The notes: generated by a model from the sequence alone, not told the origin. Shown: positions 26,833 to 36,460, counted from the first letter of the stretch. The stretch: 64,000 nt of DNA from Pseudomonas mosselii (GCF_005796105.1 NZ_VAUO01000001.1:992001-1056000), one strand, 5' to 3'. Program-made: numbers and translations.

Positions 26833-27576
26833 ATGCCGGAACTCACCGCCAACACGCTGCAACAGCCCCGCCGCCTTGCCGAACAGCTGGTCGAACGCTT
26901 TGCCCAGCGCATGCGTGAGGGCACCCTAAAGCGCGGTGACAAGCTGCCTACCGAGGCAGCCATCATCCAGGCCGAGGGAGTCAGCCGCGCGGTGGTGCGC
27001 GAGGCCATGTCACGCATGCAGGCCGCAGGCCTGGTTGAAACCCGCCACGGCGTGGGCACCTTCGTGCTGGACATGCCAGCCCCGGAAAGCTTCAACGTCG
27101 GTCCCGCGACCATCGCCTTGCTGTCGGATGTGCTCGATCTGCTGGAATTTCGTCTGAGCCTGGAAGTACAGGCCGCCGGCATGGCCGCCGAACGGGCCAC
27201 ACCACAGGCGCTCGACGAGCTTGCCCAAGCCCTGGAAGCGTTGATGCAGGGGCCGGAAAAATCCGGCAGCACCACCAATGCCGACTTCCAGTTCCACCTG
27301 AAAATCGCCAAGGCCGCAGACAATCAATACCTGATCGACATCATGAAGCACCTGGGCACCAAGATGATCCCACGCACGCGGATGAACTCGGCCTACACCG
27401 GGCAAAGCAACCGCAGCACCTACCTGGCCGGTATCAACGTTGAGCATCAGCAGATCTTCGACGCCATCGCCAGCCGTCAGGTCGATGCCGCGCGGGCCGC
27501 CATGTACCTGCACCTGAGCAACAGCCGCGCGCGCCTGCGCGAGGCGCAGAAGGTGCAGGCATTCTACGGCGAGTAA
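26833..27576 (+). CDS. GntR regulator, FadR/FCD subfamily (second of divergent pair)
   Basis: 247 residues. The HTH (LKRGDKLPTEAAIIQAEGVSRAVVREAMSRMQAAGLVETRHGVGTFV) is very like that of the divergent neighbour, so the two are paralogues and may bind related sites. The FCD domain has LLEFRLSLEVQAAGMAAERA, DFQFHLKIAKAADN and YLHLSNSRARL. It ends 2 bp from the stop of the GH28 gene, which is transcribed toward it. The best guess is the local regulator of the galacturonate cluster, in the manner of GudR/ExuR-type FCD proteins; unproven. Confidence 0.9.
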   Translation: MPELTANTLQQPRRLAEQLVERFAQRMREGTLKRGDKLPTEAAIIQAEGVSRAVVREAMSRMQAAGLVETRHGVGTFVLDMPAPESFNVGPATIALLSDVLDLLEFRLSLEVQAAGMAAERATPQALDELAQALEALMQGPEKSGSTTNADFQFHLKIAKAADNQYLIDIMKHLGTKMIPRTRMNSAYTGQSNRSTYLAGINVEHQQIFDAIASRQVDAARAAMYLHLSNSRARLREAQKVQAFYGE

Positions 27577-27578
27577 GC

Positions 27579-29360
27579 CTAGGGCTGGGCCGGTGCAGGC
27601 TCGACATCGGTGAACGCCAAGCCTTGGCTGTCACCGATCTGCCACGGGTTTTGACTGGCGGCCTGGCTCAAGCGCAGGTGGTCGAAGCGTGAGTCCTTCA
27701 AGCCATCGATCTTCACCGGCGCAGGCCCACTGAAGCGCACGCGCTCGAACGCCAAGCCCTGGTGATAGGCGCCGCGCTGGCTATCGCCCTTGACTTCGAT
27801 TGCCGCCATGCCCGCGTTCTCCACGGTCACATCGCTGACGCTGATATCGCGAAACTGCCCTGCTATCGTCGAGCGTTTGTAGTCGAGCTTGGCATTCGGG
27901 TCGCTGTAGTCGAGGGTGAAGATAAACGCCTGCTTGACGGTGTTGCGCATCGCCGAGTCGCGGAAGGTAACATTTCGCGCGCCGCCGCCCATGAAGTGGG
28001 TACTTTTCATGCGCAGCCCCGCATCGGTGCCATCGGACACGTTGTCCTCGGCCAGGATGTCCTGGATCCATGCCCCGGTGTGGCTGCCCGCCACCACCAT
28101 GCCGTGGCCTTTGCGGAAGAAGTTGTTGAAGATCCAGGCGCCCTCCTGGGGCTTTTGCCGCACCGCGTCCGCCCCGGTGCCGGCCGCGAAGTTGACGCAA
28201 TCGTCGCCGGTGTCGAAGAAGTTGTTGAAGACCATCGCCCCCCGGCTGTTGGCGAATTCGATACCGTCTGCATTATTGGCATCGAAGGTCTTGTGGGTGG
28301 TGTTGGCGACCACCACGTTCTCGGTTTCCAGGTTCATGATGCCGTGGTAGGCCGGGTTGAGGACGGTGATACCGCCGTAGAACACGTTGGTCACGTTGCG
28401 CAACGTGATCAATGACGAGCGCATCTGCCCATACGCGTCCTTGACATTCATGCCTTCGGCCACGGCCCGTTCCACCTGGGCCTTGGCCAGCACGCCGTCG
28501 TGCATGTAGCGGGTGTTGTCGCTGGCCCGATAGACCGGCAACGGCCGACCCGTTTCATCGCCTACATCGGCATTGCGCTTCCAACCGTTACCGTCGATGG
28601 TGCCTTGGCCCACGATGCGGATGTTCTGGAAAGCCTGGTGCTGGCGAGGGTCGCGGGGCAAGGCGTTGATCAGCGAAGCCGGGCGCACGGTGGTGGAATA
28701 CGGGTACTGGATATAGCCTTCGCGGGGGTAATCCTCGGCACGCTCAGACCCGAGCAAGGTCGCGCCCTCGGCGATTTCCAGGGTCATGTCGCTTTTCAGG
28801 TACAACGCCCCACTGCGGTAGGTGCCGGCGGGCAGCAATACCTTGCAACCAATGCTGCAGGCATCGATGGCACGCTGGATGGCAAGCGTGTCGAGGCTCA
28901 CGCCATCGCCCTTGGCACCGTAGCGTTTCACATCGAACAGCGCTGGCACCGGGGTAGTGCGCTGCACCACGCTGGCACTGTCGCTCGACTCGCGTCCCTG
29001 CCGATCGACCGAACGCACAGTGAAACGGTACTCGGTGTCGGGGCTCAGCCCCTGGGCGGTGAAGCTGTGGATCGCAATGCGGTGGTGGAAGCGCTCGGTA
29101 TCCTGCGCATAGAAACGATCGATATAAGGTTTGGCCGGCGATACCTGGTCATTGTTGGCATTGCTGGCGCCCAGCAAGCGGCCATTGGCGTATACGTGGT
29201 AATCGACGATATCGGCGTGATCGGCTGGCTTCTCCCAGACCAGGATGATCTGTCGGTCATCGTAGGCCAGAGTGGGCACTTGCACCTTGAGCGGCGCTTG
29301 CACGGCCCATAGCGGCAAGCTACAGGTCATGGTCAGGGTGGCGAGGATGGCGTTGCGCAT
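27579..29360 (-). CDS. GH28 polygalacturonase with N-terminal fibronectin type III domain
   Basis: 593 residues from the ATG at 29360, which has AAGGA upstream; the frame opens earlier without support. Signal peptide about 1-22. An FnIII-like domain spans about 25-135 (IILVWEKPADHADIVDYHVYANG, LSPDTEYRFTVRSVD). The parallel beta-helix that follows has the GH28 motifs: NADG (363-366), TGDD (384-387, catalytic Asp386/387 with Asp365), GHG (418-420) and RMK (450-452). The FnIII-GH28 layout is that of exo-polygalacturonases from Ralstonia/Yersinia-type bacteria. It should release galacturonate or digalacturonate from pectate in the periplasm or outside. It is the last gene of the leftward operon, 93 bp after the importer ATPase. 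Confidence 0.9.
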   Translation of the reverse strand: MRNAILATLTMTCSLPLWAVQAPLKVQVPTLAYDDRQIILVWEKPADHADIVDYHVYANGRLLGASNANNDQVSPAKPYIDRFYAQDTERFHHRIAIHSFTAQGLSPDTEYRFTVRSVDRQGRESSDSASVVQRTTPVPALFDVKRYGAKGDGVSLDTLAIQRAIDACSIGCKVLLPAGTYRSGALYLKSDMTLEIAEGATLLGSERAEDYPREGYIQYPYSTTVRPASLINALPRDPRQHQAFQNIRIVGQGTIDGNGWKRNADVGDETGRPLPVYRASDNTRYMHDGVLAKAQVERAVAEGMNVKDAYGQMRSSLITLRNVTNVFYGGITVLNPAYHGIMNLETENVVVANTTHKTFDANNADGIEFANSRGAMVFNNFFDTGDDCVNFAAGTGADAVRQKPQEGAWIFNNFFRKGHGMVVAGSHTGAWIQDILAEDNVSDGTDAGLRMKSTHFMGGGARNVTFRDSAMRNTVKQAFIFTLDYSDPNAKLDYKRSTIAGQFRDISVSDVTVENAGMAAIEVKGDSQRGAYHQGLAFERVRFSGPAPVKIDGLKDSRFDHLRLSQAASQNPWQIGDSQGLAFTDVEPAPAQP

Positions 29361-29453
29361 GGGGTAGCGTCCTTGTTCTTGTTGTGGGTACGGCGGGGTA
29401 AGGCCTGCATTCGCCCCCTCGCAGACCATCGCCTGCGAGGGGCGATGGCCGGA

Positions 29454-30230
29454 TCAGACGGCGTGGGCCCTGGGCGAATCGGCACTGAAGTCGCGACTGG
29501 CCTGCACCAGCATGCGGGTGTAGGCGTGGCTGGCTTCATCTCGACTCAAGGCCTGGCTGTCGAGGCGCTCGACGATGCGCCCGTGCTGCATCACGGCCAC
29601 CTTGTCGCACAAGTGGCTGACTACGCCCAGGTCGTGAGTCACCATCAGGTAGGTGAGTTTCTCGCGCTGGCGCAGGTCCGCCAGCAGGTTGAGGATCTCG
29701 GCCTGCACCGATACATCCAGCGCCGAAGTCGGCTCATCCAGCAGCAATACGCGTGGCTGGAGGATCAGCGCGCGGGCAATCGCCACACGCTGGCGCTGAC
29801 CGCCAGACAACTGGTGCGGGTAGCGGTAGCGGAAGCTGTCGTTGAGCCCGACCTTGACCAGGATGTCGTTGATACGTGCATCCCGCTCGTCCAACCCATG
29901 AATGACCAGCGGCTCGCGCAGCGCCGTGTCGATGGTGTGGCGTGGGTGCAGCGAGCCGTAAGGGTCCTGGAAGACCATCTGGACCTTGCGAAAGTGCGCC
30001 TTGGGCAAGCTGTGCTGCAACGCGGTGCCATCGATGCTCAACGCCCCGCGCCAGTGCCGGTACTGCCCCGCCAGACAGCGCAGTACCGTGGTCTTGCCCG
30101 AGCCAGACTCGCCCACCAGGCCGAACGACTCGCCATCTTCGACGCTGAGGTCGACATCATGCAGCACCTGGTTGAGCCCGGCGCCGACGCCGAAGCTCAG
30201 GTTCAAGCCTTGTACGTGAATCATGGACAT
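29454..30230 (-). CDS. Opp/Dpp-type ABC importer ATPase (OppF-like)
   Basis: 258 residues. Walker A is GESGSGKTT, the signature LSGGQRQR, Walker B LLLDEPTSALD and the H-loop MVTHDLGVV. The C-terminal extension SHAYTRML is typical of the peptide/opine/nickel importer ATPases. The ATG follows GAGG that sits on the stop of the upstream ATPase gene, showing coupling. A second ATG two codons later is possible. It works with the OppD-like ATPase as a heterodimer. Confidence 0.92.
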   Translation of the reverse strand: MSMIHVQGLNLSFGVGAGLNQVLHDVDLSVEDGESFGLVGESGSGKTTVLRCLAGQYRHWRGALSIDGTALQHSLPKAHFRKVQMVFQDPYGSLHPRHTIDTALREPLVIHGLDERDARINDILVKVGLNDSFRYRYPHQLSGGQRQRVAIARALILQPRVLLLDEPTSALDVSVQAEILNLLADLRQREKLTYLMVTHDLGVVSHLCDKVAVMQHGRIVERLDSQALSRDEASHAYTRMLVQASRDFSADSPRAHAV

Positions 30231-30241
30231 GATCGGTTACC

Positions 30242-31081
30242 TCAGCAGGTGAGCCACAGCGGGTCGCGTTGCAACACAGGCAGGCGCGGGCGGCGATTGT
30301 CCATGCTCGGCAACGCGGCCAGCAGGCCACGGGTATAGGGATGTTCGGCGTGATGCAGGTCACAGGCTGCGAGCGACTCCACCACCCGCCCGGCATACAT
30401 CACCAGTACCCGGTCGCAATAGTTGCGCACCAGGTTGAGGTCGTGGCTGACGAAGATCAGGCCCATTCGCTGCTCGACCACCAGCTCTTCGAGTACGTTG
30501 AGCACCTGCTGGCGCACCGAAACGTCGAGTGCCGAGGTGGGCTCATCGGCGATAATCACTTCGGGACTGGTAATCACCATCATGGCGATCATGATGCGCT
30601 GGCCCATACCGCCGCTGACCTCGTGGGGGTACAGGTTGTAGACCCGTCCGGGGTCGCGGATATGCACCTTTTCGAGCATCAGCAACGCACGCTCGCGGGC
30701 TTCGCTGCGGCTGGCCTTGTGGTGCGCCAGATACGCCTCGGCAATCTGCTCACCCACCTTGACCACCGGGTTGAGCGAGTACTTGGGGTCCTGCATGATC
30801 ATCGAGATGCGTTGGCCGCGGATCTTCTGCATGGCCTTTTCGCTGGCACTGAGCAGGTCGATATCGCCGAACTGCAAGGCCTTGGCGGTGATCTGAGCGC
30901 TGGTTGGATGCAGCTTGAGCAGGCTGCGTCCGACGGTGGACTTGCCCGAGCCGGACTCGCCGACAATGGCGAGTTTTTCCTGGCCCAGGGTGAACGACAC
31001 ATCGCGTACGGCGTGCATCACTTTCTTGCCATTGACGAAGCGTACGTTGAGCGCATCGACGGTGAGTTTGGGTACAGACAT
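30242..31081 (-). CDS. Opp/Dpp-type ABC importer ATPase (OppD-like)
   Basis: 279 residues, somewhat shorter than classic OppD (about 330). Walker A is GESGSGKST (about 40-48), the signature VSGGMGQR, Walker B VIIADEPTSALD and the H-loop FVSHDLNLV. The C-terminus EHPYTRGLLAALPS is the family-specific PYT motif; the iron-sulphur cysteine cluster seen in many DppD proteins is not evident. Its start lies 12 bp after the permease stop. It is part of the pectin-cluster importer. Confidence 0.92.
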   Translation of the reverse strand: MSVPKLTVDALNVRFVNGKKVMHAVRDVSFTLGQEKLAIVGESGSGKSTVGRSLLKLHPTSAQITAKALQFGDIDLLSASEKAMQKIRGQRISMIMQDPKYSLNPVVKVGEQIAEAYLAHHKASRSEARERALLMLEKVHIRDPGRVYNLYPHEVSGGMGQRIMIAMMVITSPEVIIADEPTSALDVSVRQQVLNVLEELVVEQRMGLIFVSHDLNLVRNYCDRVLVMYAGRVVESLAACDLHHAEHPYTRGLLAALPSMDNRRPRLPVLQRDPLWLTC

Positions 31082-31092
31082 GATGCCTCCGG

Positions 31093-32013
31093 TTATTCGC
31101 TACGCGGGTCGAGAATGTCCCGCAGGCCATCGCCGAGCAGGTTGAACGCCAGGCTCACCAACATGATTGCCGCCCCAGGGACCGCCACCAGCCACCAGCA
31201 CTCGAGCATGTAGCGACGGCCGGTGGAAATCATCGCGCCCCACTCCGGCAACGGCGCCTGCGCACCCAGTCCGAGAAAGCCCAGGGCCGCTGCCGTGAGG
31301 ATGATGCCCGCCATGTTCATGGTCAGGCGGATGATCACCGAGGACAGGCACATCGGTACGATGTGACGCAGGATGATGCGCGTCGACGAGGCACCCTGCA
31401 GCTCCACCGCCACAACGAAATCGGCCTTGCGCAGCGACAAGGTTTCGGCGCGCGCCAAGCGGGCGATCGGTGGCCACGAAGTCAGCGCGATGGCCACCAC
31501 CGCATGTTCGAGGCCCGGGCCGAGTGCGGCGATGAACGCCAGTGCCAACACCAGGCTGGGGAACGAGATGAAGATGTCGGTGACACGCATGAACAGGGTG
31601 TCGACGAAGCCGCCGAAGTAGCCCGAGACAGTGCCGATGAACAGCCCGATCGGCCCCACGATAATGGTCACCAGAGCGATGATGTACAGCGTGATCCGTG
31701 CGCCGTAGACCAGGCGGCTGAAAATGTCGCGGCCATATTCATCGGTGCCGAACCAGTGTGCGGCACTGGGGGCCTGCAAGGCGTTGGCGAGGTTCTGCAA
31801 CACCGGGTCGTGGGTGGCGATCCACGGGGCGAAGCTGGCCACCACGACCAGTAGCAGCGCCACCAGCAGCCCGGCCAGGGTCATTGGATTGCGCACCAGC
31901 AGGCGCAATACCCGCAGGCTGCTGCGGCCCAGCGCGTGGAAGCTGGAGGCAGGCGTATCGGCCTGGCGCTTGGCGGCCGTTTCAGAGGAAGAGATGTTGG
32001 CAATCATCGGCAT
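31093..32013 (-). CDS. Opp/Dpp-type ABC permease (OppC-like)
   Basis: 306 residues. A cytoplasmic N-terminus with the OppC_N helix (RNPMTLAGLLVALLLVVVASFAPWI) is followed by five helices. The family motif LGTDEYGRDIFSRLVYGAR appears as FGTDEYGRDIFSRLVYGAR, and the EAA loop is RAETLSLRKADFVVAVELQGASSTRIILRHIVP. It pairs with the OppB-like permease encoded two genes upstream, from which it is separated by a second binding-protein gene. Confidence 0.92.
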   Translation of the reverse strand: MPMIANISSSETAAKRQADTPASSFHALGRSSLRVLRLLVRNPMTLAGLLVALLLVVVASFAPWIATHDPVLQNLANALQAPSAAHWFGTDEYGRDIFSRLVYGARITLYIIALVTIIVGPIGLFIGTVSGYFGGFVDTLFMRVTDIFISFPSLVLALAFIAALGPGLEHAVVAIALTSWPPIARLARAETLSLRKADFVVAVELQGASSTRIILRHIVPMCLSSVIIRLTMNMAGIILTAAALGFLGLGAQAPLPEWGAMISTGRRYMLECWWLVAVPGAAIMLVSLAFNLLGDGLRDILDPRSE

Positions 32014-32069
32014 GCTCTCGATGTGAAATCATGGCCACACGGGGCGCCCGCAGGCGCCACCGGTGGTAC

Positions 32070-33680
32070 TCAGCGTTGTTTGTAGACGCCCAGATAACGC
32101 GTGGCCTCGGCGTCATCGCCCACAAAACCCTTGACGTCGGCAGCGCTCACGGCGGTGTCGGTCATCTGCGAGATCATCATGATCGGCCCGACCTGCTGCT
32201 CGTACAGCGTCTGCGCCTGGTGATACATCGCCAGACGCTTGCTGGCGTCACGCTCGACACCGACCTGGTCGATCAGCGTATTGAGCTGGGGACTGAAGAA
32301 CGAGGCGCGCCAGCCCTGGAAGTTGGGCAGTCCGGCGTTGTCGCTGTTGTCGGGGTTGTAGACGAACGTGCGCAGGCTGAAGTAAGGATGCGGGTAACGC
32401 TCGGCACCCCGCGCGACGATCATCTCGAAGTTGCGCGCGCGCATGGCGCCGTACACCTGGTTACCGGTGCCAGTCACGATGGTGGCCTTGATACCGCCCT
32501 CGGCCAGGGTCGACTGCATGCGCGCGGCAATGTCGATGAACGGCGGCTCGGACAGTGTGCGGATGGTGGTGCTGAAGCCTTGCGGGTAGCCGGCTTCAGC
32601 CAGCAACGCTTTGGCCTTGGCGACGTTCAGCCGATAACCCGGATCGGGCAGGCGAGCCTCCAGGCCCAGTTGCATCGGCCGCTGGTTGAGCGTGCCGTAG
32701 TGCGGCATCACCTGTTCATCCAGCCCCTGGTAGTCGATCAGGTTACGCACCGCCTCGCGCACTTTCTGGTTGGCGAAAGGTGGCTGTTTCATGCTCATCG
32801 CCACGTAGTACATCGTGCCGCGCTGCAATGCCTGAACCTGCAGGGCAGCGTGACCTTCGATGGCTTTGATGTCCGGTGCGGCCATGCCGTAGGCCAGGTC
32901 CAGGTCGCCACGTTCGAGCATCAGGCGCAGCGATTGCGACTCGGTCATGTGCCGCAACAGAACCCGTTTCATCTTGGCCGGGCCCGCCCAGTAGCCGTCG
33001 AAGCGGGTCATCACCAAGGCGTCGTTAGCGCTCCACTTGCTCAAGGTGAACGGGCCGCTGCCGGCTTCGTTGGTGACCAGCCAGGCAGCCCCAAGATCGC
33101 CGTTTTTCTCGTGCTTGAGGACCTGCTCGCGGTCCACCACCACTGCGCTGGGCGAGACCGCCAGCGAGTCGATCACCAGCAACGGGTCGGTGGGTTGTGG
33201 CAGCTCGACCACCAACGTGTGTGCATCGGTGGCACGGATCAACCCCTGGATGTTCTCGGCCGTGTAGCCATAGGCTTTCCAGGTGGTCGCCAGGCCATAG
33301 TTGAGTTTCATCACACGGTACAACGACCAGGCCACGTCCTCGGCGGTCAGGGGATTGCCGGAGTGAAAGCGCACGTCACTGCGCAAGTGGAAGGTGATCT
33401 GCCGCGCGTCCTCGCTTATCGTCCAGCGCTCGGCCAGTTGCGGCAGGTGTTTGTCGGGATTGCCATGGTCACGCTTGATGAGCGTGTCGTAGAGGTTGGC
33501 ATTGACCCCCGAGGCGTCCAGGCCTGGCGCGTTGGCCGGGTCGATGGAGAACAGGTTGACCAGGCTCATGCCGACGATCAACTGATCGTTCGGCGTCTTG
33601 GCCTGCACCGCGGCCAGCGGAGTCAGCAACAGCGCCGCGCCCAGCAGGCCGGCGCACAGTGGCGAAAATACACGTTTCAT
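32070..33680 (-). CDS. Opp/Dpp-type substrate-binding protein 2
   Basis: 536 residues; signal peptide about 1-27, ending in VQA. The SBP_bac_5 body includes FHLRSDVRFHSGNPLTAEDVAWSL and the C-terminal FFSPQLNTLIDQ. It has the same length as, and about 60 % identity by eye with, the binding protein at 34781-36391, so the two arose by duplication. Even the leaders match: AACTATAAAAAAGG before this gene and AACTATAAAAAGG before the other. Two binding proteins for one permease suggests related ligands of different length or linkage. Confidence 0.9.
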   Translation of the reverse strand: MKRVFSPLCAGLLGAALLLTPLAAVQAKTPNDQLIVGMSLVNLFSIDPANAPGLDASGVNANLYDTLIKRDHGNPDKHLPQLAERWTISEDARQITFHLRSDVRFHSGNPLTAEDVAWSLYRVMKLNYGLATTWKAYGYTAENIQGLIRATDAHTLVVELPQPTDPLLVIDSLAVSPSAVVVDREQVLKHEKNGDLGAAWLVTNEAGSGPFTLSKWSANDALVMTRFDGYWAGPAKMKRVLLRHMTESQSLRLMLERGDLDLAYGMAAPDIKAIEGHAALQVQALQRGTMYYVAMSMKQPPFANQKVREAVRNLIDYQGLDEQVMPHYGTLNQRPMQLGLEARLPDPGYRLNVAKAKALLAEAGYPQGFSTTIRTLSEPPFIDIAARMQSTLAEGGIKATIVTGTGNQVYGAMRARNFEMIVARGAERYPHPYFSLRTFVYNPDNSDNAGLPNFQGWRASFFSPQLNTLIDQVGVERDASKRLAMYHQAQTLYEQQVGPIMMISQMTDTAVSAADVKGFVGDDAEATRYLGVYKQR

Positions 33681-33721
33681 GTGGGCATCCTTTTTTATAG
33701 TTGTTCAATGTGCCGCAGGGG

Positions 33722-34759
33722 CTAGCGAGTCCTTGGGTCGAACACCTTGTACAAGGCATCGCTGATCAGGTTGAGGGCGACGAAGATCAGTCCGATCACC
33801 AGCACACAGCCCATCACTGCGTTCATGTCGCCGAGCATCAGGCTACTGGTGAGGTACTGGCCAAAGCCCGGCCAGGCGAACACCGTCTCGATCAGCACCG
33901 CGCCTTCGAGCAGCGAGCCATAGGCCAGCGCCACCACGGTCAGCAGTTGCACGAGGATGTTGCGAAACGCATGGCCCCAGACCACCTGGCGCCGTGATAG
34001 GCCTTTGACCCGAGCGGTGATGATGTACTCCTGGGACAGTTGCTCGAGCATGAAGCTGCGGGTCATGCGGCTGATGTAGGCCACCGAGTTCAAGCCCAGG
34101 ATCAGTGCCGGTAGCACGATATGCCGCAAGGCACTGCTGAAGGCTTCCCAATCGCGGGCCAGGGCCGTGTCGACGAGCAGCAGGCCGGTGACCTCATCGA
34201 CCATGCCGTCATAGGCAAGGTCGATGCGCCCTGCCCCGCCGGCCCAGCCGAGCCAGGCATAGAACACCAACAAACCCATCATGCCGACCCAGAAGATCGG
34301 CGTGGAGTAACCGAACAAGGTGATGACCCGCGCCACATGGTCACCGATGCGCCCTTGGTTGCTGGCCGCGACCACCCCCAGCGGCAGACCGATGAACACG
34401 CCGAACAGAATCGCCAGGGTGGCCAACTCCAGGGTCGCCGGGAACACCCGCTTGATATCGTCCAGTACCGGGTGGCCGGTGAGCAACGCATTGCCGAAGT
34501 CACCGTGCAGCAAGTCGTTCAGGTACAGCCCGAACTGGGTCCAGATCGGCTTGTCCAGGCCCATGGCACGGTACACTTGATCGTAGGTGGAGCTGTCGGC
34601 GTCCGGCCCGACCACAGCCAGCACCGGGTCCAACGGCATCACCCGGCCAATGAAGAAGGTCAGCGCCAGCAGGCCGAGCAGGGTCACCAGAACCGTGCTG
34701 GCCCGGCGGGCCGTCCCAGACACACGAGGGCCCAGCACAGAGGCAGTCGAAGCAAACAT
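33722..34759 (-). CDS. Opp/Dpp-type ABC permease (OppB-like)
   Basis: 345 residues with six helices. The N-terminal helix LVTLLGLLALTFFIGRVMPLDPV and the following D-x-Y-x-Q-V-Y-R-A-M-G-L-D-K-P segment are OppB family features. The EAA loop is SQEYIITARVKGLSRRQVVWGHAFRN, with the C-terminal ALEG-like stretch GSLLEGAVLIETVFAWPGFGQYL. It lies between the two binding-protein genes, an unusual order. Confidence 0.92.
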   Translation of the reverse strand: MFASTASVLGPRVSGTARRASTVLVTLLGLLALTFFIGRVMPLDPVLAVVGPDADSSTYDQVYRAMGLDKPIWTQFGLYLNDLLHGDFGNALLTGHPVLDDIKRVFPATLELATLAILFGVFIGLPLGVVAASNQGRIGDHVARVITLFGYSTPIFWVGMMGLLVFYAWLGWAGGAGRIDLAYDGMVDEVTGLLLVDTALARDWEAFSSALRHIVLPALILGLNSVAYISRMTRSFMLEQLSQEYIITARVKGLSRRQVVWGHAFRNILVQLLTVVALAYGSLLEGAVLIETVFAWPGFGQYLTSSLMLGDMNAVMGCVLVIGLIFVALNLISDALYKVFDPRTR

Positions 34760-34780
34760 ATCAGGCTCCTGAAAAGTCGG

Positions 34781-36391
34781 TCAGCGCGCCTTGTAGACGT
34801 CTTTGTAGCGCGTGGTGGCAGCGGTATGGCCTTGATAGCCCTGAACATCGTGGTACAGCACCACCGTGTCGGTCATCTGCGACACCGGCAGAATCGCCCC
34901 TACCTGGGTGTCCAGAGTGCGCTGGATTTGCTGGTACTGCGCCAGTTGCCGGGCTTTGTCGGGCTCGACCTCGGCCTGCTCGATCAGGCTGTTCAGCTCA
35001 GGGCTGTAGAATGAGGTTCGCCAACCCTGGAAGTTGCTCAACTTGGCTTCGTCGCGGTTGTCAGGGTTGTACACCAGCGTGCGTAGGCTCGAGTGCGGGT
35101 GCCGCTCGGCACCGCCGCCGCCGCGCCCGACCAGGATGTCGAAGCTGCGCTCGCGCATGGCGCCGTAGATCTGGTTGCCGGTGCCAGTGACGATGGTCGC
35201 CTGGATACCCGCCTGGGCCAGGGTCGCTTGCAGGCTGGATGCGATATTGATGAATGGCGGCTCGGTGAGCACGCGGATGGTGGTCTTGAAACCGTTCGGG
35301 TAACCGGCTTCGCTCAGCAGTTGCTTGGCCTGGGCCACATTCAGCGTGTAACCCGGATCGTCCAGGCGCGCCGGCAGGCCCAATGGCAGCGGTCGCTGGT
35401 TGAGCTGGCCGTAGTGCGGCATCACGCTCCGGTCGATGCCTTGATAGTCGATCAGCGCGCGCACTGCCTTGCGTACCCGGACATCGTCGAAAGGCTTGTT
35501 CTTGACGCTCAGGGCCACGTAATACAAGGTGCCGCGCTGTACGGTCTGGGTACGCACGTTGTCTGATTTTTCCAGTGCCTCGATGTCTGGAGCCGACATG
35601 CCCTTGGCCAGGTCAAGGTCGCCGCGCTCGACCATCAAGCGCAGCGATTGCGACTCGGTCATGTTGCGCATCACGATGCGCTTGAGCTTGGCAGGCCCAC
35701 CCCAATAGCCATCGAAGCGGTTCATCAGGATCACATCGTTGGCGCGCCATTCCTTGAGCACGAACGGACCGCTGCCGGCGGCATGGGTGGTGAGCCATGC
35801 CCCGCCCATGTCATCGCCCTTCTGGTGTTGCTGCACCACCTTGCGGTCGAGGATGAACGCGCTGGGCGAGGTGGCCAGGGTGTTGAGCACCAACATTGGG
35901 TCAGTCGGGCGTGGCAGCTCGACGACGAAGGTGTACTCATCGACGGCGCGCATGTACTGGGCGACGTTGCCAGCGGTGAACCCGTAGGCCTTCCAGGTCG
36001 AGGCCAAGGCCAGGTTGAGGGTCAGCACGCGTTGCAGCGACCAGGCCACATCCTCGGCGCTCAGGGGGTTGCCGGAATGGAACGTGACACCACGGCGCAG
36101 GTGGAACGTGAGGGTCTTACGGTCGTCACTGATCTGCCAGCTTTCGGCGAGTGCCGGGACCAACTGGTCTGGCTGGCGGACATCCTGCACCAACAGCATG
36201 TCGTACAGGTTGGCATTGACCTCCGAGACGTCCAGGCCCGTCGCGGCGGCTGGGTCCAGGGACAGCAGGTTGATCATGCTCATGCCGACGATCAACTGGT
36301 CGGCCGGTGTCTTGGCGAACGCGGCATGGACCGGAGACAGCGCCAGCGAGGCGGCCAGGACTCCCGCCCAGAAGGTGGGTAGAACGTTCAT
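34781..36391 (-). CDS. Opp/Dpp-type substrate-binding protein 1
   Basis: 536 residues; signal peptide about 1-26, ending in AFA. The SBP_bac_5 core is FHLRRGVTFHSGNPLSAEDVAWSL, with DYQGIDRSVMPHYGQLNQRP in the second lobe. It is a close paralogue of the protein at 32070-33680. AAAAAGG stands about 10 bases before the ATG. Family members bind peptides, opines, nickel or, in several bacteria, plant cell-wall oligosaccharides. Next to GH28, KdgM and Udh genes, an oligogalacturonide or acid-sugar ligand is the best inference. Confidence 0.9.
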   Translation of the reverse strand: MNVLPTFWAGVLAASLALSPVHAAFAKTPADQLIVGMSMINLLSLDPAAATGLDVSEVNANLYDMLLVQDVRQPDQLVPALAESWQISDDRKTLTFHLRRGVTFHSGNPLSAEDVAWSLQRVLTLNLALASTWKAYGFTAGNVAQYMRAVDEYTFVVELPRPTDPMLVLNTLATSPSAFILDRKVVQQHQKGDDMGGAWLTTHAAGSGPFVLKEWRANDVILMNRFDGYWGGPAKLKRIVMRNMTESQSLRLMVERGDLDLAKGMSAPDIEALEKSDNVRTQTVQRGTLYYVALSVKNKPFDDVRVRKAVRALIDYQGIDRSVMPHYGQLNQRPLPLGLPARLDDPGYTLNVAQAKQLLSEAGYPNGFKTTIRVLTEPPFINIASSLQATLAQAGIQATIVTGTGNQIYGAMRERSFDILVGRGGGGAERHPHSSLRTLVYNPDNRDEAKLSNFQGWRTSFYSPELNSLIEQAEVEPDKARQLAQYQQIQRTLDTQVGAILPVSQMTDTVVLYHDVQGYQGHTAATTRYKDVYKAR

Positions 36392-36460
36392 GTGAGATAG
36401 CCTTTTTATAGTTATTGGACTCTCGGGCGACGCGCTTGGGCGCGCGCCGCCATGTACGCA

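Noticed and set aside
31758-33725. 655-codon plus-strand frame opposite the permease and binding-protein genes
   Set aside because: It crosses a gene boundary of the opposite operon and resembles no protein; coding signals favour the minus strand.
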